Assembly: GCA_009746045.1 (NCBI GenBank)
Contig: RPFO01001123.1
Coordinates: 1 to 47,315 of the forward strand
Direction of reading: 5' to 3'
Length of the DNA: 47,315 nucleotides
Source: Mesostigma viride
Taxonomy: Eukaryota; Streptophyta; Mesostigmatophyceae; Mesostigmatales; Mesostigmataceae
Every line of letters begins with the position of its first letter. Positions within the stretch are counted from its first letter, which is position 1. Below the pieces are notes generated by a model that made no database searches, was not told the origin of the DNA, and saw only the letters and a program-made list of their open reading frames with translations. Made by a program: the position numbers and the translations under genes. Positions 11,201 through 20,640 of the stretch are shown piece after piece.

Positions 11201-14200
11201 ACGTGAGAAAAATCTCAAAAAACAGGACGTGAATCAACAGCACTGGTCAAATCAGGGCAATCAAAATCGCTTCATTAAAATGATTAAATAATAAATGTTT
11301 ATAGCCGTCAAGAACCTATCGATTCATACTAGCCATTCAGAGGCTGTTCTGAAATTGTAACCATTGATCATTTAATGAATCATCTATACAACACTGTTAT
11401 GGCTTTATGACACATCCGTCATTGCCTTTCATCTTATACGATGGCAGCTAGTGGTTAACGAAGCTGGTCGCTTGCTAGGGCATCATGCTGACCGCTCCCA
11501 TTTCATTCCCGTGGTGCCTGCAAGAATCCAAGCAAGCCGCGACACAATATGCAAGAGAACAAAAAGATATCAGATCCTTGACATAGACATCACAATTCTA
11601 CAAGGAAGAGCTCGCCAGCACCTAACGGTCCATGCAGCAAATGTGTAGAATACGATTTAAGACCCAACACTCACTCTTATGGCAAAGCAGCCCATACACA
11701 TGAATCACACCATGCGCCAGATGTCACACGAGCAAGCCACAACGTTGTCGTCGGATCAGAAAGCAACAAACGTGAAAACGCTAGCGGCCCAAATCTGAGA
11801 TTCCGCGGAACAGAGAAAATAAGAAAGCTCAGAAGCTACCAGCAAGGGATCGAACATAGGACCTTTGGCATGATGTCGCGGCTGTGTGAGTCTCCTGATC
11901 CGAAGGCATCTCACTTAAGTAACGTTTCGAAACAGCCAAACTGCGAAAAACCTCTTACCGGAGAGTTTTGCCAATATCAAGGAGACAACCAGCGCAGGTC
12001 AGAAATCGGGAGAATCCGGACCATGGTAGCTCGAGCCTGCCGTTATCTTGTCCGCGCTGTCGAGCCGTGCAGGATTATGAATATGAATGGAGATGGAAAT
12101 GTGTAGCCTTAGATGCGAAATAATGGCCGGCTGACGTGAAGAGCGACTAGATGACCTAGACGGTGGGGCCGGAAACAGCTTGCTTGTTTGTGTTTCATCG
12201 TGGGCAACGAGTCCAACGACTACTTTCTCTGGGTTGCAAACTGCGGCAAATTGAACGCAAACCTCATCATGAAATCTTGACCGTCGAAATGTAACGATCC
12301 GACGACTTATGCAGTATGCCGCGTAATTTTTTGCGGGAGAGCCGTTGGGCCGGTTCCCGACGCGGGCGACCAGTGGTTTGCATTAAGTTAACTTACCTGA
12401 AGTTTTCCAACAGAAGTTACCCAAGCCGCACGATGGCACTCATCGACGGCCTCAGTCTTTTGACGCGTCGGCCCGATTTTGGGGGCACCCAATTTGACCC
12501 CAACGGTACCTACCGACAAAGGGCATACATTACCTTTCACGCGCACCACGACACCTTCGAGTTCTGCTATGGCGGTGGTGCCGTGGGGCCCGCATCAGAC
12601 TGCGGGCCCTTATCTTCTATGGCGGTGCTGCCGTTGGGCCCGAATCAGACTGCCGGCCCTTATCTTCTATGGCGGTGCTGCCGTTGGGCCCGAATCAGAC
12701 TGCAGGCCCTTTATGCAGGCGGGCCCTTAATGCATGTCACTTATTTATTCTTCTGCATACAAATATGAAGCAATGAAGTCGTGTCCTCCGGATTTTTGCA
12801 TTTGCACCGTGTGCAGTTCTTGGACGTTTGGAAACATGCATGGCATATGGCTAATGTAATGACTGACTAGCTAGACCGTTTCAGTGGTTTTTCATTTGCG
12901 GTTATTTCCTCGTAAATGGTGGGAAAGCGATCGCTGCAATGGTTCTCACCACTAGACACTCCCGGCCAGCGAAGCCCGATTAACGTCCTCATCAAGCAAC
13001 CTGTTTCCGGCCCCACTGTATAGGTCATCTTACAGTCGCTCTTTGCGTAAGCCAGCCATAATTTCAATGAACAAGGCTACACATTTGCATAGTCTTTTCT
13101 TGGTTATCGGTGTGCCTTTGTTTGAATGCAGGGGGGTCGCTGTGCCGACACAACGCGTTCAACGTGCTGGGCATCAAATGAGGGCTCTGGGCGACCACCA
13201 GTGCCCGACTAGTGTCACCACTGCCTTCCGGACCTGAGGGCGAGGCTGCAGCCGGAGCTGCAGACGTATTTTCAGGGCTTAGCGCAGCCGCCAGGCTGCC
13301 TGTGTCGAGGAGCGTTTGCTCATCACATATTGCGCAATAGCTTCGGAAAATTATATCAGCGTGTGCGTCTTAGAAAGACGAAGCGATTGTGATGTTCACA
13401 GCCGATTTCGGTGCCCAAACGAGAAAGTTATGATCTCCGCTGTCAGCCATGGCTACCTCGTGGCTCGCGGCTTTGATGGTACATTGGCTATATTGTATGA
13501 TAACCCTATAATGCACCTTAGTGGTGCTGAGTTTTTTTTCACATTAATGACTTAATGAAATAAAGCTCATGATTTTTCTCGTGGTATACTGTTGGGGCAG
13601 GCGCAGGCGCAAGAAGTCTCCTACGGTTGACAAACACCATATGTAGCAGGTTCACCTGACAACCATGCCAATATTTTGATGATTGAATGAATAAAGATGC
13701 TTTTCTTGTCGTTTTACGCCTGACATTTTTGTCGGTTTAGCACTTGTGTTTTTACCACTTGTGTGCATGCTCATGTGGTATTTTTTACCACTTTTTATCA
13801 CTTCTTCGGTTTTACCACTTTTTATCACTTTTTACCACTTGCACAAGCCTTTTACCACCACTTTACCACTTTTTACCACAAAGTGGTAAAAAGTGGTAAA
13901 ATATACCCACTTTTTTACCACTTTTTATCACTTTTTATCACTTTTTATCACTTTTTATCACTTTTTACCACCCTTAGACCTCTTTTACCACCTCGAGGTG
14001 GTAAAAAGGTGGTAAAAAGTGATAAAAAGTGGTAAATTTACCACCCCCGAGTTCCTAGTGCAGCAAGCATTGTTGACAGAGGAGGAAACTCCTCTACGCC
14101 CTTGGGCGGAGAGGCGGGTGGCGTACTATACTTAGGAGACTCGCTCGTCGACTTGACCTTGTCGACATAGGTGGCCCTCTCCACCTCTTTTCCCTTCTGA

Positions 14201-14271
14201 AGCAAGGAGGCCCTCTCCTGCTCCTCCTTTTCCTTCTGAAGCTGAACTTCCCTCTCCTTCTCTTGTTCCTT
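1703..14271 (-). CDS. Large multi-exon cargo gene of the giant transposon (overview)
   Basis: Exons in transcript order, from splice signals and open frames: 14271-14063 joined to 10782-9519 (split by CACTA copy 1), 9359-9297, 9127-9056, 8905-7827, 7709-7656, 7541-7488, 7356-7222, 7088-6583, 6412-6350, 6180-5020, 4687-2349, 2232-1703. Almost all introns are phase 0 with donors such as GTAAGT or GTGAGC. At least one exon lies upstream of 14271, because a splice acceptor and no start codon precede it. The product would exceed 2,000 residues: SR-rich and coiled-coil N-terminus, acidic and Lys-rich linkers, a ParB-like patch, a possible methyltransferase-like region and a basic C-terminus. Several single-base frame breaks lie in homopolymers. 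It could also be two or three adjacent genes. Function unknown. Confidence 0.6.
2349..4687 (-). CDS. Large exon: helical region, possible methyltransferase-like core, low-complexity tail
   Basis: The acceptor TGACAG precedes 4687 and the donor GTGAGG follows at 2348. The first half is mostly helical (KKKLDRLFEISKGANAEDQA, then HFIPDGHYTNLLAYILP). The middle has RILNLDGEF, FKDFWWGDHDLFMVPP and, after a one-base break in an A run near 3300, IVVVFGGKKSLDGFEDLL. That order of motifs recalls an N6-adenine-type DNA methyltransferase fold, but the usual DPPY/DPPW box is not intact; this is inference. The tail is Glu-, Ser- and Lys-rich with a GAG-codon tract at 2540-2735 that shifts frames. Two copies of the element's palindrome are translated here as STRRAT (2446-2467 and 3024-3045). 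The end of the exon reads in frame as KTAATRAPKGITK. Confidence 0.6.
2540..2735. repeat. CTC/CCTCCC trinucleotide tract inside an exon
   Basis: About 200 bp of nearly pure CTC repeats, read on the minus strand as GAG, encode poly-Glu in the intended frame and poly-Arg or poly-Gly in the others. It is an expansion-prone tract in the acidic linker of the cargo protein. Reading-frame continuity cannot be judged across it. Confidence 0.9.
4688..5019 (-). other. Intron of the cargo gene with three palindromes
   Basis: The donor GTAAGT (minus strand, at 5019) and the acceptor TGACAG just upstream of 4687 bound a phase-0 intron. Three palindromes lie at 4735, 4811 and 4928, the highest density in a single intron of the gene. 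Confidence 0.7.
5020..6180 (-). CDS. Exon with a ParB-like VVDGNH patch
   Basis: This is a 1,161-nt (387-codon) phase-0 exon between the acceptor GTTCAG at 6181 and the donor GTAAGT at 5019. It is open throughout and is the best-preserved coding block of the gene. In the second half YLVLRYAVVDGNHYFKGL resembles the strand and DGNH/R turn of ParB/Srx-like nuclease domains; earlier, HTVNGLILPDNMRQRL could be the N-terminal part of such a fold. In prokaryotic viruses ParB-like domains are often fused to DNA methyltransferases, which fits the possible methyltransferase-like region in the next exon. This assignment rests on short motifs only. The longer open frame to 6240 runs into intron sequence. 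Confidence 0.65.
6181..6582 (-). repeat. Duplicated intron-exon-intron unit around a 63-nt exon
   Basis: Introns 6413-6582 and 6181-6349 (about 170 nt each) are paralogous: both start GTGCGTTTTT, carry a palindrome close to the donor (6531 and 6300), share GTTAAACTATTTATTG and end in CAATGCCTTC before CAG. The 63-nt exon between them (6350-6412) repeats the Lys/Gly-rich end of the previous exon. This is a tandem duplication of an exon with its intron. Confidence 0.8.
6350..6412 (-). CDS. 63-nt Lys/Gly-rich exon
   Basis: A 21-codon, phase-0 exon encodes a Gly/Lys/Glu linker (GGKGKKGKKAGEKEA), with acceptor CTCCAG and donor GTGCGT. It is a near copy of the end of exon 6583-7088. Confidence 0.65.
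6583..7088 (-). CDS. Exon with several frame breaks, Lys/Glu-rich end
   Basis: The acceptor CAGCAG precedes 7088 and the donor GTGCGT follows 6583. Reading needs one base more in an A run at 7081, then gives ATTTLQAAYLKLIAEEEGAD and GNPPKDVTMGAGEFRKYLTQ. A second break follows near 6898, then DTFNGDLAYDFVNQVKSKG and KAYTEAKVDKVIKFMKW, a third near 6758, then a coiled-coil-like Lys/Arg/Glu run. A fourth break near 6638 precedes the Lys-rich end. A real helical domain is likely but I cannot name it. The breaks may be decay or sequencing indels. Confidence 0.5.
7222..7709 (-). CDS. Three short acidic exons (7656-7709, 7488-7541, 7222-7356)
   Basis: Three phase-0 exons of 54, 54 and 135 nt are bounded by good GT-AG signals. 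They encode EGDIPCFEGQSPSAWKPE, DDDQPFEEVEGMGTENVE and a 45-residue Glu-rich stretch ending PKGKGKAK. They look like a disordered acidic linker. Introns 7357-7487 and 7089-7221 each hold one palindrome (7427 and 7169); intron 7542-7655 has none. Confidence 0.6.
7827..8905 (-). CDS. Helical exon of the cargo gene with one frame break
   Basis: The acceptor GTGCAG lies at 8906 and the donor GTAATT at 7826. The length is 1,079 nt, one short of a multiple of three, which fits a single-base loss. The first 80 codons (PIQLRGLETWKSWL to RAFVRSHGAE) meet a stop at 8657; the second frame is open from before 8660 through ATG 8633 (MASLFDTFELLVTECG) to RQSGEFDMAGQYEPPRKE and LREWRFDIE. The content is mostly amphipathic helices with no motif I recognise. 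The ATG at 8633 could instead start a separate gene, but only 24 bp separate it from the stop. Confidence 0.6.
9056..9359 (-). CDS. Two short Lys/Glu-rich exons (9297-9359 and 9056-9127)
   Basis: Exons of 63 and 72 nt, phase 0, encode RKRGADEKKSEDPKKSGTTT and RKKGGDETESQGNAEVGSGE-like linkers that resemble each other. Their flanking introns (9360-9518, 9128-9296, 8906-9055) are also alike: each has the palindrome followed by CCTAA and then an AGTATGCTTT-like stretch before the acceptor. This indicates duplication of an exon with its intron. Confidence 0.65.
9519..10782 (-). CDS. SR-rich and coiled-coil exon, 3' part (split by CACTA copy 1)
   Basis: The exon continues from 14063 once the CACTA element and one CA duplication are removed; the joined exon is 1,473 nt (491 codons, phase 0). 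It starts with Pro/Ala/Ser repeats (AQAAGAGSSSVVSPQSPQR twice), then Ser-Pro-Pro and Arg-Ser-rich sequence (KSPPKRRSPPKRRSSNSPPR) like SR splicing or nuclear-speckle proteins, then a long charged coiled coil (about 9560-10130) rich in Glu, Lys and Arg. The donor GTGAGA is at 9518. A role in nuclear or RNA-associated targeting is only an inference from composition. Confidence 0.65.
11115..11128 (+). repeat. Internal copy of the CACTA terminus
   Basis: CACTAGGAACTCGG occurs again 332 bp inside the left end, followed by a different subterminal sequence rich in GTGAGAAAA units. The same is at 17034-17047 in copy 2. It suggests a composite or nested origin of the element. Confidence 0.75.
12569..12725. 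repeat. 50-bp tandem repeat inside the CACTA element (three units)
   Basis: Units begin TATGGCGGTGCTGCCGTTGG and include GGGCCCGAATCAGACTGC; the first unit differs slightly. The same array is at 18488-18644 in copy 2. It explains the short open frames here, which I do not regard as genes. Confidence 0.8.
13185..13468 (-). mobile_element. LINE 5' fragment captured in CACTA copy 1
   Basis: About 280 bp, in reverse orientation, match 43445-43715: the 5' leader and first codons of the second L1-like ORF1. Shared landmarks are GACTAGTGTCA, GCTGCAGCCGGAGCTGCAG, GCGCAGCCGCCAGGCTGC, GGAAAATTATATCAGC, GCGTCTTAGAAAGACGAAGC and GCCATGGCTACCTCGTG. Identity is roughly 80-85% by eye. The same fragment is in copy 2 (19104-19388). 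Confidence 0.85.
14061..14271 (-). CDS. SR-rich and coiled-coil exon, 5' part
   Basis: It is preceded by the acceptor TTGCCGCAG at 14272. It encodes a Glu/Gln/Lys coiled-coil run (KEQEKEREVQLQKEKEEQER) and then a Ser/Pro-rich piece ending PPLSTMLAA, where CACTA copy 1 interrupts it. It joins 10782 in frame. Confidence 0.7.
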
Positions 14272-15080
14272 CTGCGGCAAATAAGGAAAAACAAATAGAC
14301 CAATGTCGGATGAAGAAAGTGTAAATTCGCATCAGCGTGAGGGGTGGCGCTGCAGCGCTACCCTAAGAAGAAACAAGGATGAAATCCCATTCAGGTTTGG
14401 GAAAAAAAAAATCGAAGATGTAACTTTTATAAACGTATCTGGAAAGGGTGACTCGGCAGCGCGACCTTACAACACAAATGTGATTGAATAACGTATCTTG
14501 GAAAGGTCACTCGGACGCGCTACCCTACAAACAAAATGTTATTGAATAACGTATCTGGAAAGGGTGACTCTGCAGCACTACCCTACAAACAAAATGTTAT
14601 TGAATAACGTATCTGGAAAGGGTGACTCTGCAACGCGACCCTACAACATGCAAAATGTGATTGAATAACGTATCTTGGAAAGGTGACTCTGCAGCGCTAC
14701 CCTACAAACAAAATGTTATTGAATAACGTATCCGGAAAGGGTGACTCTGCATCGCGACCCTACAACCAAAATGTGATTGAATAACGTATCTTGGAAAGGT
14801 GACTCTGCAGCGCGACCCTACAAACAAAATGTTATTGAATAACGTATCTTGGAAAGGTGACTCTGCAGCGCGACCCTACCAACAAAATGTTATTGAATAA
14901 CGCATCTTGGAAAGGTGACTCTGCAGCGCGACCCTACAAACACTGAATGGAAGTTTGCATTGTGAGGGGGTCACTCTGCAGCGCGACCTTACAAACAAAG
15001 ACTGCGACATTGCGCAAGGGTAGGGGTCACTCTGCAGAGCGACCCTACCCAAAAACAATACTAACCACTCCCCAAAAAAA
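14272..15080 (-). repeat. Intron or spacer with a tandem array of palindromes
   Basis: About ten units of 57-60 bp run from 14431 to about 14945, each holding one palindrome (GGTGACTCTGCAGCGCGACC-like) followed by CCTACAAACAAAATGTTATT and GAATAACGTATCT. ATTGAATAACG between palindromes is constant. Two more copies follow at 14969 and 15026. No coding sequence is apparent. It is the only place where the dispersed palindrome is tandem. Confidence 0.85.
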
Positions 15081-16692
15081 TCACGCATGGATGGTGGTGG
15101 TGGGTGGCTGGCAGGCATGGATGGTGGTGGTGGGTGGCTGGCACGCATGGATGGTGGTGGTGGGTGGCTGGCACGCATGGATGGTGGTGGTGGGTGGCTG
15201 GCACGCATGGATGGTGGTGGTGGGGTGCTGGCATGCATGGATGATGGTGGTGGGGTGCTGGCATGCATGGATGGTGGTGGTGGGTGGCTGGCATGCATGG
15301 ATGGTGGTGGTGGGTGGCTGGCACGCATGGATGGTGGTGGTGGGTGGCTGGCACGCATGGATGGTGGTGGTGGGGTGCTGGCATGCATGGATGATGGTGG
15401 TGGGGTGCTGGCATGCATGGATGGTGGTGGTGGGTGGCTGGCACGCATGGATGGTGGTGGTGGGGTGCTGGCATGCATGGATGGTGGTGGTGGGTGGCTG
15501 GCACGCATGGATGATGGTGGTGGGTGGCTGGCATGCATGGATGGTGGTGGTGGGTGCTGGCACGCATGGATGGTGGTGGTGGGGTGCTGGCATGCATGGA
15601 TGATGGTGGTGGGGTGCTGGCATGCATGGATGGTGGTGGTGGGTGGCTGGCATGCATGGATGATGGTGGTGGGGTGCTGGCATGCATGGATGGTGGTGGT
15701 GGGTGGCTGGCATGCATGGATGATGGTGGTGGGTGGCTGGCATGCATGGATGGTGGTGGTGGGTGGCTGGCACGCATGGATGATGGTGCATGGTGGGTGG
15801 CTGGCACGCATGGATGGTGGTGGTGGGTGGCTGGCACGCATGGATGGTGGTGGTGGGTGGCTGGCACGCATGGATGGTGGTGGTGGGTGGCTGGCACGCA
15901 TGGATGGTGGTGGTGGTGGCTGGCACGCATGGATGATGGTGGTGGGGTGCTGGCACGCATGGATGGTGGTGGTGGGTGGCTGGCACGCATGGATGATGGT
16001 GGTGGGTGGCTGGCATGCATGGATGGTGGTGGTGGGGTGCTGGCACGCATGGATGGTGGTGGTGGGGTGCTGGCATGCATGGATGATGGTGGTGGGTGCT
16101 GGCATGCATGGATGGTGGTGGTGGGGTGCTGGCACGCATGGATGGTGGTGGTGGGGTGCTGGCATGCATGGATGATGGTGGTGGGGTGCTGGCATGCATG
16201 GATGGTGGTGGTGGGTGGCTGGCACGCATGGATGGTGGTGGTGGGGTGCTGGCATGCATGGATGGTGGTGGTGGGTGGCTGGCACGCATGGATGATGGTG
16301 GTGGGTGGCTGGCATGCATGGATGGTGGTGGTGGGGTGCTGGCACGCATGGATGGTGGTGGTGGGGTGCTGGCATGCATGGATGATGGTGGTGGGGTGCT
16401 GGCATGCATGGATGGTGGTGGTGGGTGGCTGGCATGCATGGATGATGGTGGTGGGGTGCTGGCATGCATGGATGGTGGTGGTGGGTGGCTGGCATGCATG
16501 GATGATGGTGGTGGGTGGCTGGCATGCATGGATGGTGGTGGTGGGTGGCTGGCACGCATGGATGATGGTGGTGGGTGGCTGGCACGCATGGATGGTGGTG
16601 GTGGGTGGCTGGCACGCATGGATGGTGGTGTGGGTGGCTGGCACGCATGGATGGTGGTGGTGGGTGGCTGGCACGCATGGATGGTGGTGGTG
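15081..16692. repeat. 30-bp minisatellite, left block (about 54 units)
   Basis: Unit ATGGATGGTGGTGGTGGGTG followed by GCTGGCACGC. Units vary at three two-state sites (GGTGGCTGG/GGGTGCTGG, CAC/CAT, GATGG/GATGA), with occasional 29-bp units and one longer unit near 15785. All six frames stay open for long stretches because the unit is a multiple of three and lacks stops. The 29-bp units break any fixed frame, so I do not call a protein. CACTA copy 2 interrupts the array at 16692. Confidence 0.95.
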
Positions 16693-19600
16693 CACTAGGA
16701 ACTCGGGGTGATATAAGTGGTAAAAAGTGGTAAAATCTATATCACCCGGTGGTAAAAAGTGGTAAAAAGTGATAAAAAGTGATAAAAAGTGATAAAAAGT
16801 GATAAAAAGTGGTAAAAAAGGGGTAAAACAGGTGGTAAAAGGTGGTAAAACAGGGGGTGGTAAAAGCCTTTACCACCTCCATTTTACCACCTGACCGCCA
16901 TCGTGGTAAAAAAATACCACCAGGTGGTAAAAACGAGGGTGAAAACAGGTGGTAAAAAATTACCACCATGGAGGTGAAAAAATCGGTGGTAAAAATGGTA
17001 AAAAATATGGAGGGAAAAAACGCAGATAGATCTCACTAGGAACTCGGCTTTGAGAATGGGTGAGAAAACACGTTTCTCGCCCGGGTGAGATGACCCAAAA
17101 AAGGTGAGAAAAGGAGAAAACGTGAGAAAAATCTCAAAAAACAGGACGTGAATCAACAGCACTGGTCAAATCAGGGCAATCAAAATCGCTTCATTAAAAT
17201 GATTAAATAATAAATGTTTATAGCCGTCAAGAACCTATCGATTCATACTAGCCATTCAGAGGCTGTTCTGAAATTGTAACCATTGATCATTTAATGAATC
17301 ATCTATACAACACTGTTATGGCTTTATGACACATCCGTCATTGCCTTTCATCTTATACGATGGCAGCTAGTGGTTAACGAAGCTGGTCGCTTGCTAGGGC
17401 ATCATGCTGACCGCTCCCATTTCATTCCCGTGGTGCCTGCAAGAATCCAAGCAAGCCGCGACACAATATGCAAGAGAACAAAAAGATATCAGATCCTTGA
17501 CATAGACATCACAATTCTACAAGGAAGAGCTCGCCAGCACCTAACGGTCCATGCAGCAAATGTGTAGAATACGATTTAAGACCCAACACTCACTCTTATG
17601 GCAAAGCAGCCCATACACATGAATCACACCATGCGCCAGATGTCACACGAGCAAGCCACAACGTTGTCGTCGGATCAGAAAGCAACAAACGTGAAAACGC
17701 TAGCGGCCCAAATCTGAGATTCCGCGGAACAGAGAAAATAAGAAAGCTCAGAAGCTACCAGCAAGGGATCGAACATAGGACCTTTGGCATGATGTCGCGG
17801 CTGTGTGAGTCTCCTGATCCGAAGGCATCTCACTTAAGTAACGTTTCGAAACAGCCAAACTGCGAAAAAACCTCTTACCGGAGAGTTTTGCCAATATCAA
17901 GGAGACAACCAGCGCAGGTCAGAAATCGGGAGAATCCGGACCATGGTAGCTCGAGCCTGCCGTTATCTTGTCCGCGCTGTCGAGCCGTGCAGGATTATGA
18001 ATATGAATGGAGATGGAAATGTGTAGCCTTAGATGCGAAATAATGGCCGGCTGACGTGAAGAGCGACTAGATGACCTAGACGGTGGGGCCGGAAACAGCT
18101 TGCTTGTTTGTGTTTCATCGTGGGCAACGAGTCCAACGACTACTTTCTCTGGGTTGCAAACTGCGGCAAATTGAACGCAAACCTCATCATGAAATCTTGA
18201 CCGTCGAAATGTAACGATCCGACGACTTATGCAGTATGCCGCGTAATTTTTTGCGGGAGAGCCGTTGGGCCGGTTCCCGACGCGGGCGACCAGTGGTTTG
18301 CATTAAGTTAACTTACCTGAAGTTTTCCAACAGAAGTTACCCAAGCCGCACGATGGCACTCATCGACGGCCTCAGTCTTTTGACGCGTCGGCCCGATTTT
18401 GGGGCACCCAATTTGACCCCAACGGTACCTACCGACAAAGGGCATACATTACCTTTCACGCGCACCACGACACCTTCGAGTTCTGCTATGGCGGTGGTGC
18501 CGTGGGGCCCGCATCAGACTGCGGGCCCTTATCTTCTATGGCGGTGCTGCCGTTGGGCCCGAATCAGACTGCCGGCCCTTATCTTCTATGGCGGTGCTGC
18601 CGTTGGGCCCGAATCAGACTGCAGGCCCTTTATGCAGGCGGGCCCTTAATGCATGTCACTTATTTATTCTTCTGCATACAAATATGAAGCAATGAAGTCG
18701 TGTCCTCCGGATTTTTGCATTTGCACCGTGTGCAGTTCTTGGACGTTTGGAAACATGCATGGCATATGGCTAATGTAATGACTGACTAGCTAGACCGTTT
18801 CAGTGGTTTTTCATTTGCGGTTATTTCCTCGTAAATGGTGGGAAAGCGATCGCTGCAATGGTTCTCACCACTAGACACTCCCGGCCAGCGAAGCCCGATT
18901 AACGTCCTCATCAAGCAACCTGTTTCCGGCCCCACTGTATAGGTCATCTTACAGTCGCTCTTTGCGTAAGCCAGCCATAATTTCAATGAACAAGGCTACA
19001 CATTTGCATAGTCTTTTCTTGGTTATCGGTGTGCCTTTGTTTGAATGCAGGGGGGGTCGCTGTGCCGACACAACGCGTTCAACGTGCTGGGCATCAAATG
19101 AGGGCTCTGGGCGACCACCAGTGCCCGACTAGTGTCACCACTGCCTTCCGGACCTGAGGGCGAGGCTGCAGCCGGAGCTGCAGACGTATTTTCAGGGCTT
19201 AGCGCAGCCGCCAGGCTGCCTGTGTCGAGGAGCGTTTGCTCATCACATATTGCGCAATAGCTTCGGAAAATTATATCAGCGTGTGCGTCTTAGAAAGACG
19301 AAGCGATTGTGATGTTCACAGCCGATTTCGGTGCCCAAACGAGAAAGTTATGATCTCCGCTGTCAGCCATGGCTACCTCGTGGCTCGCGGCTTTGATGGT
19401 ACATTGGCTATATTGTATGATAACCCTATAATGCACCTTAGTGGTGCTGAGTTTTTTTTCACATTAATGACTTAATGAAATAAAGCTCATGATTTTTCTC
19501 GTGGTATACTGTTGGGGCAGGCGCAGGCGCAAGAAGTCTCCTACGGTTGACAAACACCATATGTAGCAGGTTCACCTGACAACCATGCCAATATTTTGAT

Positions 19601-19979
19601 GATTGAATGAATAAAGATGCTTTTCTTGTCGTTTTACGCCTGACATTTTTGTCGGTTTAGCACTTGTGTTTTTACCACTTGTGTGCATGCTCATGTGGTA
19701 TTTTTTACCACTTTTTATCACTTCTTCGGTTTTACCACTTTTTATCACTTTTACCACTTGCACAAGCCTTTTACCACCACTTTACCACTTTTTACCACAA
19801 AGTGGTAAAAAGTGGTAAAATATACCCACTTTTTTACCACTTTTTATCACTTTTTATCACTTTTTATCACTTTTTATCACTTTTTACCACCCTTAGACCT
19901 CTTTTACCACCTCGAGGTGGTAAAAAGGTGGTAAAAAGTGATAAAAAGTGGTAAATTTACCACCCCCGAGTTCCTAGTG
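16693..19979. mobile_element. CACTA-like non-autonomous transposon, copy 2
   Basis: This 3,287-bp copy has the same structure and orientation as copy 1. TG duplications flank it at 16691-16692 and 19980-19981. Removing it and one TG rebuilds a perfect 30-bp minisatellite unit. Differences from copy 1 that I could find: one fewer G near the left end, one extra 10-bp GTGATAAAAA unit, and four single-base changes in G, A or T runs; these account exactly for the 9-bp length difference. I noticed no base substitution. Confidence 0.92.
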
Positions 19980-20640
19980 TGGGTGGCTGGCACGCATGGA
20001 TGATGGTGGTGGGGTGCTGGCACGCATGGATGATGGTGGTGGGTGGCTGGCACGCATGGATGATGGTGGTGGGTGGCTGGCATGCATGGATGGTGGTGGT
20101 GGGGTGCTGGCACGCATGGATGGTGGTGGTGGGGTGCTGGCATGCATGGATGGTGGTGGTGGGTGGCTGGCACGCATGGATGGTGGTGGTGGGGTGCTGG
20201 CATGCATGGATGGTGGTGGTGGGTGGCTGGCACGCATGGATGATGGTGGTGGGTGGCTGGCATGCATGGATGGTGGTGGTGGGTGCTGGCACGCATGGAT
20301 GGTGGTGGTGGGGTGCTGGCATGCATGGATGATGGTGGTGGGGTGCTGGCATGCATGGATGGTGGTGGTGGGGTGCTGGCACGCATGGATGGTGGTGGTG
20401 GGGTGCTGGCATGCATGGATGGTGGTGGTGGGTGGCTGGCACGCATGGATGGTGGTGGTGGATGGCTGGCACGCATGGATGGTGGTGGTGGGGTGCTGGC
20501 ATGCATGGATGATGGTGGTGGGGTGCTGGCATGCATGGATGGTGGTGGTGGGTGGCTGGCACGCATGGATGGTGGTGGTGGGTGGCTGGCACGCATGGAT
20601 GATGGTGGTGGGGTGCTGGCATGCATGGATGGTGGTGGTG
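19980..20640. repeat. 30-bp minisatellite, right block (about 22 units)
   Basis: Continuation of the array at 15081-16692. The unit order near 20161-20340, including a 29-bp unit, matches that at 15421-15630, so a multi-unit block was duplicated before the CACTA insertion. Confidence 0.95.

Larger units (their letters stand above)
10783..14060. mobile_element. CACTA-like non-autonomous transposon, copy 1
   Basis: This 3,278-bp element starts CACTAGGAACTCGGGGGTG and ends with the exact 19-bp inverse (14042-14060). CA duplications lie at 10781-10782 and 14061-14062. Both ends carry long arrays of GTGGTAAAAAGTGGTAAAAA and GTGATAAAAA units in inverted orientation, like the subterminal transposase-binding repeats of CACTA elements. 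There is no long ORF, so it needs a transposase from elsewhere. It sits inside a coding exon, and its excision restores PPLSTMLAAGAGPSSVEAS in frame. A 2-bp duplication is unusual for plant CACTA (typically 3 bp) but known in other CMC lineages. Confidence 0.92.

Noticed and set aside
12316-12768. 150-codon open frame inside CACTA copy 1 (and 18236-18649 in copy 2)
   Set aside because: It covers the 50-bp tandem repeats, and a one-base indel between the copies changes the product, so it is not a conserved protein.
15081-16692. Long His/Pro/Thr or Trp/Gly/Val open frames across the minisatellite
   Set aside because: The 30-bp unit has no stop in most frames; 29-bp units break any single frame and no start, splice or domain supports a protein.
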